From Ectocarpus siliculosus (Eukaryota; Sar; Phaeophyceae; Ectocarpales; Ectocarpaceae), in contig FN649734.1 of NCBI GenBank assembly GCA_000310025.1, forward strand, positions 1,882,896 to 1,917,792: a DNA stretch of 34,897 nt, read 5' to 3'. Under the pieces are notes generated by a model that was not told where the DNA came from, searched no databases, and worked only from the letters and a program-made list of their open reading frames with translations. The translations under genes and the position numbers were made by a program. This document shows, one piece after another, positions 13,801 to 22,330 of this stretch (position 1 is the stretch's first letter; each line of letters starts with the position of its first letter).

Positions 13801-15233
13801 GTTGCCCTATTGTTGCCGTCGACTCCTACCCGCGGCGCAATTAATTTCATCCAGCAGTAGTAGTGTTGACGAGGGGCATCGCGGAATCGTACCTGATAGG
13901 CACGTGTCGGACGAAAACATCGACGAGCGGAGGCCTCGCTGTGGACTATTGGGCGCAATCCGCCGACGAACCTCCCAAACAAGTCGTCATGCTCAATACG
14001 CTCAGCACAGAGTACGGGATCCAGGGGATAGAAGCTGTATTGTTGGTCTTGCCTGAGACAATTTTTGCGGGGGGAGGGGGCGATATTTTACCTGCGGGCG
14101 AAACTCGTGGTGCTTGTCTATCTAGTGTGTCTTTTCCAAGTCACGGTTGTAGTTTGGTACCGAGAGGCCTGCTACATGACATTGCTGGGATACGAGACGT
14201 GCGTTACGGCGGCAAGCAGGGTTAAAATAGAAGGTAGCTCTGCAGCTGCATGTTTCTGGTCTGGCGAATAAGTCTGTCCCTCTCTTTGCCTTCTTCGAGA
14301 GAGGGCAGCCCACGCAGTCCTCTGCGCTGGTTCCCTACTACCACATGATACCACCGCTTCGAAGTTCTTTCACGCGCCTCGACAGCACGTCGTTGTCGTG
14401 TTGCGACGTAGCGCTACCTAAGTTTTAGTAGCTATGCAGCTGCATGGTTATTGTAATGGGTCTCTCTTCTTGCCCTTTCTTCTCGAGAGGGCAGCCCACC
14501 TGCTCCGGTTACCCTTCACGTTCGCTGCTGCGTTGCCGGGTGTGTTCATTCGTGCCCTGTGTGTTCCAGCTAGCGCCCGCGTTAAGAAACAAACTTCCGA
14601 GAAAAAAAAAAGGGAGGCTCAGATTTTGTGGCGATAAGCAAGACGAATGGACTACGGAACACTCCTCAGCCGTGGACCCTACACTAAAATCTATGTAAAT
14701 GACCTTTGCTCGACGGTGGTTCTTGAAATTGAGCGTTGACCCCAAAATAACGCTTCTTACAAAAACGCGGGCGCTAACCGTATCGTACAGGGACTACCGC
14801 TTCAAGGCAGAAGCGGCGGCGTCGGGTGTGTGTCCATCAGGCACGGAGCAGTCTCCCGGCGAACACGCGACGCAGCTGCTGCACCTGGGAGCGAAGCAGG
14901 GCAAGCACCACCCGTTGCTCCTCGAGCTGCGGCGCAACACCGCCCCCCCGGAGTTCCCCGGAGCGAGGCGGTATCTGGACATCACCACCCCGACGTCCAG
15001 GCGGAGAGAGAGGGGATCGACCAGCGGCGGCTCTGGTAGGGGGCCGGGGTGGTTCATGCATAGCGCGTCGGCATAGTATGCATAGCTGTTGTCGTTTAGT
15101 TACCGTCGATGGCACGGAGGAGTGGTCGCGGTGCCCAAGCACTCCTCTGCAGGAGCGCCACGGCGGGCTTGCAACGCGGCCGTTCGCAGGGCAGAGACCC
15201 CCCCCGACACCGTCGCGTGTTAATGGTGTTTGA
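3215..15233 (+). CDS. Ankyrin-repeat protein, 11-exon gene model
   Basis: Model: join(3215-3439, 3727-3874, 7206-7366, 8284-8416, 8751-8948, 9767-9964, 10884-11091, 11851-11941, 13149-13294, 14791-15035, 15100-15233), about 628 codons. All introns are GT-AG and all junction phases agree. The product has about 13 ankyrin repeats (residues about 26-480) with typical TALHxAxxxGHxxVVRxLLxAGADxN lettering. A basic insert (KRRKR, residues 157-161) sits after repeat 4, and a Ser/Pro/Arg-rich tail follows residue 480. Ankyrin arrays bind other proteins; no catalytic domain, signal peptide or membrane segment is visible, so a soluble scaffold is the inference and the partner is unknown. Start: ATG at 3215 (AACAATGG) has a better context than the in-frame ATG at 3179. 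Exons are GC-rich against AT-richer introns. Repeat content and phase agreement are strong; the C-terminus is the least certain part. Confidence 0.85.
3727..3874 (+). CDS. Ankyrin gene exon 2
   Basis: Acceptor ATGGAG|GTGGCC in phase 0 restores repeat 2 as HLE|VARVLLRAGAEVN. The exon continues through repeat 3 (TPLEILLQDPNPNPTLVREL). The donor is AGAG|GTATGT, phase 1. Confidence 0.8.
5663..5780. repeat. C-rich region with repeated TCAAATATTTTCC block
   Basis: GTAGTCAAATATTTTCC near 5674 and GTAGGTCAAATATTTTCC near 5751 lie about 78 bp apart, each after a CCCCCC-rich run. This looks like a two-copy tandem unit. Confidence 0.55.
6064..6300. repeat. Degenerate AGTCTAATGGAGACT tandem array
   Basis: About ten imperfect copies of a 25-30 bp unit built on AGTCTAATGGAGACTTAGTC. 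AGTCT and AGACT within each unit make small hairpins. The array ends at a serine-rich GCTTCTTCTTCC tract. Confidence 0.8.
7097..7160. repeat. Dispersed repeat family A, copy 1
   Basis: The block TTCATTGGTCAACCGGTTAA then CGCGGTCGATGCTAACA precedes a CA/CG microsatellite and lies about 50 bp before the exon 3 acceptor. A second copy is at 11479-11530. Confidence 0.75.
7206..7366 (+). CDS. Ankyrin gene exon 3
   Basis: Acceptor TTTTTCCAG is strong. The phase-1 join gives CR|DPKGYLPIQRAAANG, so no exon is missing in the 3.3-kb intron before it. The exon holds a degenerate repeat 4 followed by a Ser/Thr-Lys/Arg insert. The donor is taken as ACG|GTGGGA because it gives GKT|ALVLGARMGH, a regular repeat start; the frame would otherwise run to a stop at 7390. 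Confidence 0.75.
8045..8104. repeat. Dispersed repeat family B, copy 1
   Basis: Begins GTAGGGGTACGAGGTC and contains CGACTACGGCATG, then ends ACACCC. It matches 8675-8733 and 30400-30465 in the same orientation. Confidence 0.7.
8128..8253. repeat. Dispersed repeat family C, copy 1
   Basis: Starts CCACCTTTGGCAGAGTAGG, continues GGTCGGTCCTGTGG-like and ends GGTCTAAGCGCTAAGGCATG then an A-rich stretch. It closely matches 9479-9610 over about 130 bp. Its 3' third shares the GGTCTAA...GGCATGC core of family B. Confidence 0.75.
8284..8416 (+). CDS. Ankyrin gene exon 4
   Basis: Acceptor GCGAGCAG, phase 0. Encodes repeat 5 (ALVLGARMGHVEIVQMLLGA) and the first half of repeat 6 (WTALHFASWKGHL). The donor is CTTC|GTGAGT, phase 1, followed at once by a TTG microsatellite. 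Confidence 0.85.
8423..8612. repeat. TTG/TTGATG microsatellite in intron 4
   Basis: An uninterrupted TTG run begins 7 bp after the exon 4 donor and grades into GTTGGT, TTGATG and CTGTTG variants for nearly 200 bp. Confidence 0.9.
8636..8735 (-). repeat. Dispersed repeat family B, copy 2, tRNA-like boxes
   Basis: On the minus strand, TGCCGTAGTCGTTAGACC resembles a pol III A box and, about 39 nt later, TGGGTTCTGACTGG resembles a B box. It ends about 15 bp before the exon 5 acceptor. The closest relative is 30371-30465, in another gene. A tRNA-derived SINE is the likely origin. Confidence 0.6.
8751..8948 (+). CDS. Ankyrin gene exon 5, 198-nt two-repeat module
   Basis: Acceptor is the end of a CA tract (CACACAG). 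Phase 1 in and phase 1 out; exactly 66 codons. It completes repeat 6 (RVVWELLGAG), carries all of repeat 7 (TPLLAAALGGHSVIVRQLI) and starts repeat 8 (NALHMASQAGHT). The donor is CCG|GTGTGT. Confidence 0.88.
8966..9098. repeat. CTG/CTT microsatellites in intron 5
   Basis: A CTG run at about 8970-8998 and a compound CTG-CTT-CTG run at about 9040-9098, both near the exon 5 donor side. A further TTG/CTG run lies at about 9312-9356. Confidence 0.9.
9479..9610. repeat. Dispersed repeat family C, copy 2
   Basis: Direct-orientation copy of 8128-8253: CACCTTTGGCAAAGTAGG, then GGTCGGTCCTGTGG, ending TGGTCTAACGACTAAGGCAT. It lies in intron 5 of the ankyrin gene, next to the decayed exon 6 copy. Confidence 0.75.
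9601..9692 (+). pseudogene. Decayed copy of exon 6 5' edge
   Basis: Matches 9718-9800: C-rich tract, then GTTGTGGGTTGTCATCCATTC, then ACGTGGTGCGAGCATTACTG. The working acceptor in the later copy reads CTTCAG; here it reads CATCAC, so AG is lost, and the frame reaches TAG soon after. The copy spacing is about 117 bp, a tandem duplication across an intron-exon border. Confidence 0.7.
9767..9964 (+). CDS. Ankyrin gene exon 6, 198-nt two-repeat module
   Basis: Acceptor CATCCTTCAG. Phase 1 in and out; exactly 66 codons, the same length and phase as exon 5. It completes repeat 8 (DVVRALLVAGADVD), holds repeat 9 (WTALMTAAADGNGEIVREL) and starts repeat 10 (CTALIMASRNGFA). The donor is GCAG|GTGCGC. 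A decayed copy of its 5' edge lies just upstream at about 9601-9682. Confidence 0.88.
10667..10824. repeat. Two-copy tandem unit with ATGCTA hexamers in intron 6
   Basis: TGCTGCTTCGTGAGTCTTTT...GTCGTCCCAGTCTTTCTT at 10668 recurs at 10781 with few changes, a period of 113 bp. The first copy is followed by a TAATGC hexamer run at about 10731-10760. Confidence 0.8.
10825..10883. repeat. CTG microsatellite forming the exon 7 acceptor
   Basis: About 18 CTG units with one TACTG break run straight into CAG|exon 7. The repeat itself is the only pyrimidine-containing tract before the splice site. Confidence 0.85.
10884..11091 (+). CDS. Ankyrin gene exon 7
   Basis: The acceptor CAG is the last unit of a CTG/CAG microsatellite. 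Phase 1 in, phase 2 out. Completes repeat 10 (DVVRSFLELGADTT), holds repeat 11 (TALSAACAGGHDLTAKYLL) and starts repeat 12 (TLLHDAAEDCRWDVV). The donor is TCAG|GTACGC. Confidence 0.86.
11325..11482. repeat. 54-bp tandem triplication in intron 7
   Basis: Three copies starting near 11325, 11379 and 11432. Shared core: GAACTAGAAATTGTTCGTG, TTATTGTCCCGCTACGAGAC, then a T run. Copies differ by a few substitutions. Confidence 0.9.
11479..11530. repeat. Dispersed repeat family A, copy 2
   Basis: TTCATTGGTCAGCCGGTTGG then CGCGGTCGATGCCAACA, then a CA tract, closely matches 7097-7160 in the same orientation. It lies in intron 7 directly after the 54-bp tandem array. Confidence 0.75.
11851..11941 (+). 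CDS. Ankyrin gene exon 8
   Basis: Acceptor ACGTGCAG, phase 2 in, joins DVV|RELLRAGADPN to finish repeat 12. It starts repeat 13 (TPLSLAGLGGSFE). The donor is GAG|GTACTA, phase 0. Confidence 0.85.
13149..13294 (+). CDS. Ankyrin gene exon 9
   Basis: Acceptor AATAACAG, phase 0 in, gives SFE|VIRELLQAGAEPLAV, the last recognisable repeat half, then a Ser/Thr/Pro-rich stretch. The donor ATGGAG|GTGGGG (phase 2) is chosen because it joins cleanly to exon 10 as EKW|R|DYRFKAE. If unspliced, the frame stops at 13305-13307. Confidence 0.7.
13863..14040 (+). mobile_element. Possible piggyBac-type transposase remnant in intron 9
   Basis: An open frame reads ESYLIGTCRTKTS, then PPKQVVMLNTLSTEYG. This resembles the piggyBac pattern in which a GTVRxNRKG block is followed after a gap by a DKR.V.LLST block. 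Only this short section is recognisable and no ends were found. Match by eye only. Confidence 0.3.
14231..14520. repeat. Two-copy duplication in intron 9
   Basis: TAGCTCTGCAGCTGCATG...GAGAGGGCAGCCCAC at about 14234-14313 recurs at about 14429-14500 as TAGCTATGCAGCTGCATGG...GAGAGGGCAGCCCAC, with small insertions. Confidence 0.65.
14791..15035 (+). CDS. Ankyrin gene exon 10, C-terminal tail
   Basis: Acceptor ATCGTACAG, phase 2 in. Encodes a tail rich in Ala, Gly, Glu and Arg (starts DYRFKAEAAASG, later TSRRRERGSTSGGS) with no known domain. A donor at TCTG|GTAGGG gives a short 64-nt intron to exon 11; otherwise the frame reads on to TAG at 15074-15076 and the gene ends there. Confidence 0.6.
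15100..15233 (+). CDS. Possible last ankyrin gene exon 11
   Basis: Acceptor GTCGTTTAG after a short T-rich tract, phase 1 in, gives V-TVDGTEEWSRCPSTPLQE and a Pro/Arg-rich end with stop TGA at 15231-15233. The 64-nt intron is much shorter than all others in the gene, so this exon may not be real. Confidence 0.4.
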
Positions 15234-16408
15234 GGGGGGCACAGAGCCACCACCACGCCGTCACGGCTGGCTCTTCTCCCCGATTGTAGCATACAACGTG
15301 TGGCAACATATTATATCCCTGCTGTCTTCATTGACACGTGGCAGCAAGAGAGGGAGAGGCGGAGGTGCTTTGAGTATGTTTGTATATATATGGCAAATTG
15401 TCGGTGGTGTCAAGCGCATCATTTAGTTTAGGGGAGGCACTCGTTACTATTGTTGTGGTAATCGTGCTCTTTCGATGAACGGCGTTCCACTGTGCGGAGG
15501 CGTTTTGTATGGAGGCGGCGTCGTTAGGGAATTTATTTTGCGTCTTGTGGCAACAACGGTGACCCGGCAGAGTATGGAACGGAATCACTCATCATTTGTA
15601 ACCCGTCAACGTATTACGTGGTATATATACTGGCGTGTTCCACGGTGTATTCCCGGTTTCTTGTTATTATGTCGCGGCCACCCGCACGCCGATGACGGGA
15701 TGGATCGTTGTCAGCGGCGTTAGAGGTAGGAACTGCTGTGCTGTTGCTGGGAATTGGGCCAATTGGCCACCGATCACAAGGAGGATGAGGGTATATCTTT
15801 TCTATTGCTGATTGCGTAGTTCGTAGCATATTCTACAAGTAATGCTCGATCCGTTCAGCAGCAGTACGGGCCACACCACTATATATATTGTAAAATACGT
15901 TGAGTGGCTGGTAGAAGGCAACAAAAAAGACAAATAACAAGACGATGAACTTGACCACTACAACAGCAGCAGCAGTAGTTCGAATTACTTCGAAGAAAGT
16001 AGATAGATACTTCTAGTTTTTGTAGAATTGTATGGGCACCTCTGTGCGCAAGCGAAAAGAGCGTCCTTTCCTCTTGCGTATCACCCCCCCCCCCGAGCCA
16101 TTATAATGATCAACACCGAAACGGGTACAAGAAAATCTCGTACGTAGTATTGTACGTAGATAGAGCCCTCCGCTCGAAGCGAGTGTGCGTGAAATCTCGT
16201 CGCAAATGATGATGTAGTAGCCCCCCCCGCGCCATCCATGTGCTTCACCCTTTTTTGCTTGAAGTGGGTTGTAGCGAAAGCTCCCACAACGCAGATCAGA
16301 TTTTGTTGTTGCCACCAGCGTTTGTTTGTTGTCGAAATGTTTTTTTGTGCTTCGGCCCTCTCGGGGGGAGGGCCGACCGCGGTGTAGGTGTAGTTACAGT
16401 AGTGCATC
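15234..16408. other. Probable ankyrin 3' UTR and intergenic sequence
   Basis: No convincing gene. AT content rises after about 15300. An AACAGCAGCAGCAGTAG tract lies near 15961. No clear poly(A) signal could be assigned. Confidence 0.5.
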
Positions 16409-16508
16409 NNNNNNNNNNNNNNNNNNNNNNNNNNNNNNNNNNNNNNNNNNNNNNNNNNNNNNNNNNNNNNNNNNNNNNNNNNNNNNNNNNNNNNNNNNNN
16501 NNNNNNNN
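16409..16508. other. Assembly gap of 100 N
   Basis: Exactly 100 N, the conventional size for a gap of unknown length. The flanks do not obviously overlap. Confidence 0.99.
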
Positions 16509-19500
16509 CCAACACAAAGAAAAGACCCTGCGATCAACTTGCTGCAATCAACAGAAGAAGATCAATTGTGTCTGTCTACTCATACTACTACATACTGCTG
16601 CTGTATGTATAGTATGTATGTAGTAGTGTACAGCAGAAAAATATCCAATCAATGTCTCGGCACGGATAGCGGATGGAAAATTAAATATAGGAAAAAGCAA
16701 CGTGGTGGCGGGTGTCCGTCGATGATGTAGACCATCAAGCAAGGTATTGTATGTATGTAGTAATATAATAATAATAGTGGTACTCGAGATTAATTAGGGG
16801 CTCGGAACCAAACATACATGCAACACATGTATGTATGTATGTGAGCAGCCCGCGGCACTCTACTCACGTACGTACGAACATACCTACACTCCACTGTTCT
16901 CGAGAGTTTTTTAGGCTCCTCCCCCGCAGGTATAGATAGATAGATTCATACACCTGAAGGTCCTATAAAAATAGGCGCGATTATTTGCTCTTTTTTCCGA
17001 TGTTTCACGGAAAGAAAGAGGCGGCGAATTATTTATTGGTGCAGAGGATTTTTTTGTTCGGCGTTCGGCGTTTGGCGATTTTCCAAATATATCTGGGTGA
17101 GGTGTGTGTACATACATATAGCCTAGAGTTCGTGTAGAAGCCAAGGCTCGCAGGGGTGCACCACTTCATCATTTTACTACAAAAAACAAACAAGCTGCAA
17201 AAAGAGTTTCTTTTCGGCGATTGTTTTTCTTGGAATCGGTGTTTCGCCGATCGCCTACTACGACGGCACCACAGGGGGACTGAAGAGCTGAATGAAGAGC
17301 CTAGAGATTTTTTCTCGCTATATATAAAAAACATGAAAGAAATTGTTTGCTGTGCTGGCTTTCGCATACCACTATTATTACATACCAGCCAAAAGTCGGA
17401 TTGATTGATTGTTGGCGACGGAGGAGGAGGGGTTGTTGGTCCTTATAGCGAGGAGAATGGATTTATTTACGGCAGCAGCAGAGCAGCTACAGATAGATCA
17501 TCACTTCAATATACTGCACGGGAAGAGAGTGCAGAGTGCAGAGAGAGCACGCTTTAATTTTCACGTAATTTTCTATAACGTCTAGCAGAACAGAAAGATT
17601 GTATATTTTTCCGAAGCGCCAAAATCCAAAATCGCCCCAACGTCCCGTTGCAGAGTGCGCCCCAAGATTACCACGCAGCAGAGAGATCCACGTACAGTAC
17701 ATTCAATGCTGCCCCGCCCCCCTGCCGACCTAGCTCCAGAACAGGATCGATCGACGATATGTAGACATATCATCGTCCTCCCATCACACCCGGTATGAGT
17801 GCGTGCTGCTATCACCCTTGACGCGTGCGTCATCATCAGTGGTTTCGAAGAGAGGGAGTACGTAGTGTGCTTTATGACAAAGCTTGGGAAAGCCACAAAA
17901 TAGTTGGGAGGGGTGGTCGAGAAGTCCAGCAAGCCTCGTCGAGGTTTGGAAGATCCGGATTTTTGGGAACAATTTCCAACACACAACAGTTTTTTCTGTT
18001 GTTGGCATCACCTTGTGTTGTGTGTGTGTGTGTGTGTTTTTTTTATGGTCCCGGAAAAAGTATGCCGGGGGCGGTATATATATGTACATGTACGATCGCA
18101 CACTTGTGCCTGCTCTCTCTCTCTCTCTCTCGTGACTGAAACGCAACAACGAGCAGCACCAGGGCCGAGACAGGGGTCGAGCTGGCGGGTTTTAGCAGCA
18201 GTATCAGGTGAGAGGAAGGCATTGTCGGTGGCTGCAGCGGGGGCGTGCTTCTCTTCTTTTCTGCGTGAGGACGGTTGGTGCGGCCCCATGGTTGATTGTT
18301 GATTACCACGATGACTTTTGTTGTACATCGAGTGAGTGAGTGTAAAAGGCGGGCCTGGATGTGGGCCAAGGCAGTCAGTGAGACGGCCGCGGGCCACGGC
18401 GGTTGGCTCTCAACTAGAGGTATCACGGAGGTGTGCTCCTAGACTACGTCCTAGGGGTCGACTTCCTAGGGTTTCGGCATGGTCGTGGCACACCAGCCTG
18501 ACACAACACCCCACGTCTCGCAGGCGCGGAAAAGACCCGCACAAACGGACCGGTTTCATGTAGATTCCACCTCTACCGGCCTTCTCTTCTCATCACACGC
18601 GCAGTTTCTCTTCTTCTTTTTCTGCTTCTGCCTGCCTATAATAGCACAACAACACCATCGGCTTCATTGCTCTACACCTAGAGTACTTGCGTTGTTGTCT
18701 TGTTGTGGTCAGCTTGCAAGATAGGTGATTTCCCTGATCAAGAGGATGGCATTCCTCCGCTTGATGCTGCACAGCTCAACTGAACTGACTCCTGTTTACA
18801 GGTGGTGCGTCCTGCCTGTTTGTCTGTTTGTCTACAGTAGATGCAGCAAAGACAGACGTGTTTTGCTGCTGTGTGAAGGCAACCCAAACACTGACAACCA
18901 AAACCTTAACAGAGCCACGACTGGTGCGTGGCTTCACCGACGTTCAACAGAGAGCGGCGGTGGCTCCATTTCTCATCCGATGGTACACAGCAGTATCGTC
19001 AGCCAAACAAACTGGCTCGACAATATACTCCTGTTGTACAGCCAGTCCGCAGTCAGTCGTACAACAAAGAGCCAGCATCAACAGCAGCAGCACGAGTAAG
19101 TGCACAGGTGGTGTAACAATTTGGTGCGTGTGCAGGCAGTTTTCCCCCTCCACCGAAGTGCTGCAAAGAAGTGCTCTTCTTAGCGAGGGTAATCAATAAA
19201 TCACCAACCCTGCTGTGGCGTTGGTCAACTCCTGACAAATAGCGCCGGGTGGGGAGAGAGGTGGGTTGAATTGTCTGTTGTCCGGCATGCCAAACCTGCT
19301 GCGACGTCTGACGGTTCTCCTCACGTTAAGAGTTTCTTTACACAAGGTGGGTGGCAAGGGAGTGCTTCACCGCAGGAGGGGTGGGTACGGGGGCCTCAGG
19401 GGGAGCAACCCTTCTTCTGTGTTACTACACACACACGGAGCTTCCATACCCGGCAGGACCGGGGAAAAAAAATGGGCGCCGTAGATACGTCACTACCCAT

Positions 19501-20740
19501 CCATATGCCACGATCAGACGAACGTTTGTTTTCGAACAGCAGTATGCATGTGGGTTGTGGCCTATGAGCACGGAACGCGTCCGCGCCAACTGGACCAGGA
19601 CACACACGCGGATGGATATGGAAGACGTTTTTGAGCGAGCGGAGATCCGAACGAAAGACCTAGACTACTGCTGTAGTGCCAATTCAACGATATAAAAAGC
19701 AAATTCCACGACGAATAAATTCAGTATGTCCGCTGCGGGGTGATGCTGTGAACCTAGAGTCTTTAGTCTAGAGAGAGTCAACGGTCAATCAAGGTAACAA
19801 ACCGATGAAGCGACGAAGCCACCGCCAGGGAGCGACCACACACAACTACACATAACATGCACGTACTGCTGTACTGCTTTCACATTCTGTTCTTGATTTT
19901 GCGGTACACAAGGCTGGCTATAGTATTAATTAACTCCCCGATGCTTCTGGCAACTCCCCTTCGATTTATTTTCGTTCGTCGGCTTCCAGTGGCGGCCCCA
20001 CCCTTTTGTAATATTTTGTTCGGGTGAGGGCACCGGGTGGTAAAATTTCCGTTTATCATGTGTGCGCCTCATGTTTTTGTGTTTTTTGGCAACTCAACCC
20101 GTTGCCAAACCCGATCCGTGAGGGGCGCGAAGTCACAGCAGCAGTACCCGGTGCGGAAAACCAACTAAATACTGCAGTAAAGGAACGTGCATGCCGACCG
20201 ATGCCCCTGACTCAGGGCACCAACCGGTGCCCTGACCCTCGCAGTTTGTTGCCGGCGCTACGGCGCAACGGGGTATTGATAGCAGAGTAGCGGGTGGTGC
20301 CCTGCGATGGAGTCATGTGGGAGCTACAGCAGCAGCAACAGTAGGTGATGGCGTGTTGCCAAGACGTTGTTGTTTCGTACGGCATCATCCTCTACCTTGC
20401 GTTGGCTTGTGTGCTCCCTTCTGCCAGATTTGCCTCATGTGGCGGTAAAACCAAGTAGACTCTCCCTATATTTGACTCCTCTCCTCCCCCTACCATATAT
20501 TAGTCTACACCGTGAAGAACGTGTTACGCTACAGGATTGGCAACCCGATGCTACCTTAACCAGTCGCGTTGACAGTTACATTGTACCAACCCAGTGCGTG
20601 GCCCGGGTTCACTTGCGATTGCACACAACTTACGCCCGAAGCGGTTCGGTTTACTATCCGTGGTGTCGTGGTGTGTCGCACCGGGTGAGTTAACGCCGCC
20701 GCCGTGCTCGTTGCGAAATTTGAAATACCGTTTGTAACCC
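16509..20740. other. Intergenic region with microsatellites, no supportable gene
   Basis: Contains TATG runs (about 16606-16622, 16748-16762, 16826-16842), a TG run (about 18016-18038), a CT run (about 18112-18131) and three CCTAG blocks near 18437-18475. Open frames at 18725-19199 and 19271-19695 overlap each other and show no recognisable domain. Confidence 0.55.
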
Positions 20741-21112
20741 GGTGCGATATCTCCGATCGGTGCGATCTCTCCGACCCCGGTGCGGGAATACGAACAAATC
20801 GTCTCATTTAGCTTCGTCTCATTGCTTGTTCAAGGCACCCCCCGGTGTGATCCTCCGACCGGTGCTGTCTCTCCGACCCCGGTGCGGAAATGCAGACAAG
20901 CCATCTCATTTAGCTTGTTTCAAGGCACCCCCTGGTGCGATCTCTCCGACCGGTGCTGTCTCTCAGACCCCCGTGCGGAAATGCAGATGCACCATCTCAT
21001 TTAGCCAACCGGTGCTTTCTCTTGGACCCCCGTGCGGAAATGCAAATAAACCATCTCATTTAGCTTGTTCAAGGCACCCCGGTGCGATCTCCCCGACCGG
21101 TGCTATCTCTCC
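20741..21112. repeat. GGTGCG tandem array
   Basis: Four full units and a partial one, about 75-100 bp each: GGTGCGATCTCTCCGACC, GGTGCTGTCTCTCCGACCCC, GGTGCGGAAATGCA, then ATCTCATTTAGCTTGTTCAA and GGCACCCC. Each unit holds two or three CCGGTGC motifs. A looser relative is at 22570-22685. Confidence 0.88.
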
Positions 21113-21829
21113 GCATCTGAGTAGCAGCTTTCCGTCCAGCGAGCGGTCATGGGTTTGAACGCGAATTTGGCTATTGCGTGACCATGAACAACAAACGATG
21201 TGATTTCCATCTGGGGTACCGGTACATTCGGCGCTTTTCAGGTTGTCTCCAGCCTTCGTTCCGGTCTCCTCTACGAATACCAGTACGAAACCAGCAGGAC
21301 ATTCGATTTACGTGCCTAAGGTGGGGGTAGGCCGCGGCCTGTACGTTGTATGCGTGGGTGGTGCGGTTTGCAACTTCCATAAAGTGACGGCTACGATAAA
21401 AGAGACGGCGTGACAAGCCGAAATCCTTCTCATTGTAGAGTTTTCTCATATGTTGAACGTCGCCAAATGCTCAAGGGTCCGTTAAAGCAGGGATTCTTCC
21501 AAATTGATGTCAGAGCTCCATGAGCGCACTCAAAACCATGTGAACGTCATGCTGCAGCAACTACATCGCGTCGTTCTGACTCAACGCACCGTTTAATCTG
21601 TTTTATTTAGTGCGTGTCCATAAAAAAATAAAAGAAACGCCATGCGTATCATACTAGGGTTTAGTTTCCGGGTCTGCTACGCGCTGTGCCTACCAATAGT
21701 GCTCGCCCCAGCGAAAACAGTGCTTTCACGTGGCGCATATAGGCACCCTTACAACTACATGCAAGTGTAAAACATGAAAATGCCCAATCAACAGGGAAAA
21801 TTAACTGCAAAACGCTGTACGCTCCTCCC

Positions 21830-22330
21830 ACCCCATTGATATTTCCTTCAACCACTCTTTCCTGCCTCTTTTCCATCTCAGAGAAAGTCTCTCGTGCACG
21901 TTGCTTGGCTTCTCTCGACCCGTGATTACTTATCCAAGCGAGCTTGACCTTACGAAGATGATAGGAAACGTCGGGCATGTCGCACTTCTCCGCAACGTCC
22001 TCGAGCTTACAAAAATGATCTGCAGCAACATCGCGTACGGTGGCGGACGCAGGCCTGCTTTCCCTGGGGACTGCGGCGTTTTGCCTGGTCCAGCCTCGTC
22101 GACCTCGCCGTCATCAGAACCTAGATCCATTTGCCCTATGCTCTCGTCATAGATGTCTTCAGTCATATCCGCGATAATGGCTTCGGCTACGTCCTCATTC
22201 TCCTCTACACCCATCCATGTTTCCACCGCCGCCATGGAACCCTCGGTTGGACGTTTGCCGGGTGACAGCCCCAAGCTTAGGGTCAGGGTAGAGCGATTGC
22301 TCACAGCTCGGTTTAAGAGGTAAGGCATTT
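21830..22330 (-). pseudogene. Broken minus-strand coding remnant, unknown protein
   Basis: One minus frame (down from 22328) has an acidic stretch: AVETWMGVEENEDVAEAII, then GQMDLGSDDGEVDEAG. Near 22040-22080 the coding look passes to another frame: RDVAADHFCKLEDVAEKC, then SREAKQRARETFSEMEKRQE, ending about 21832. Either a small intron or a frameshift separates them. The acidic start followed by basic helices would suit a transposase or regulator, but I do not recognise the family. It may instead be an exon pair of a minus-strand gene continuing leftward. Confidence 0.35.

Noticed and set aside
18725-19199. Overlapping + frames as a gene
   Set aside because: Two frames are open at once over a CAG-rich region; neither has a domain or a convincing splice partner.
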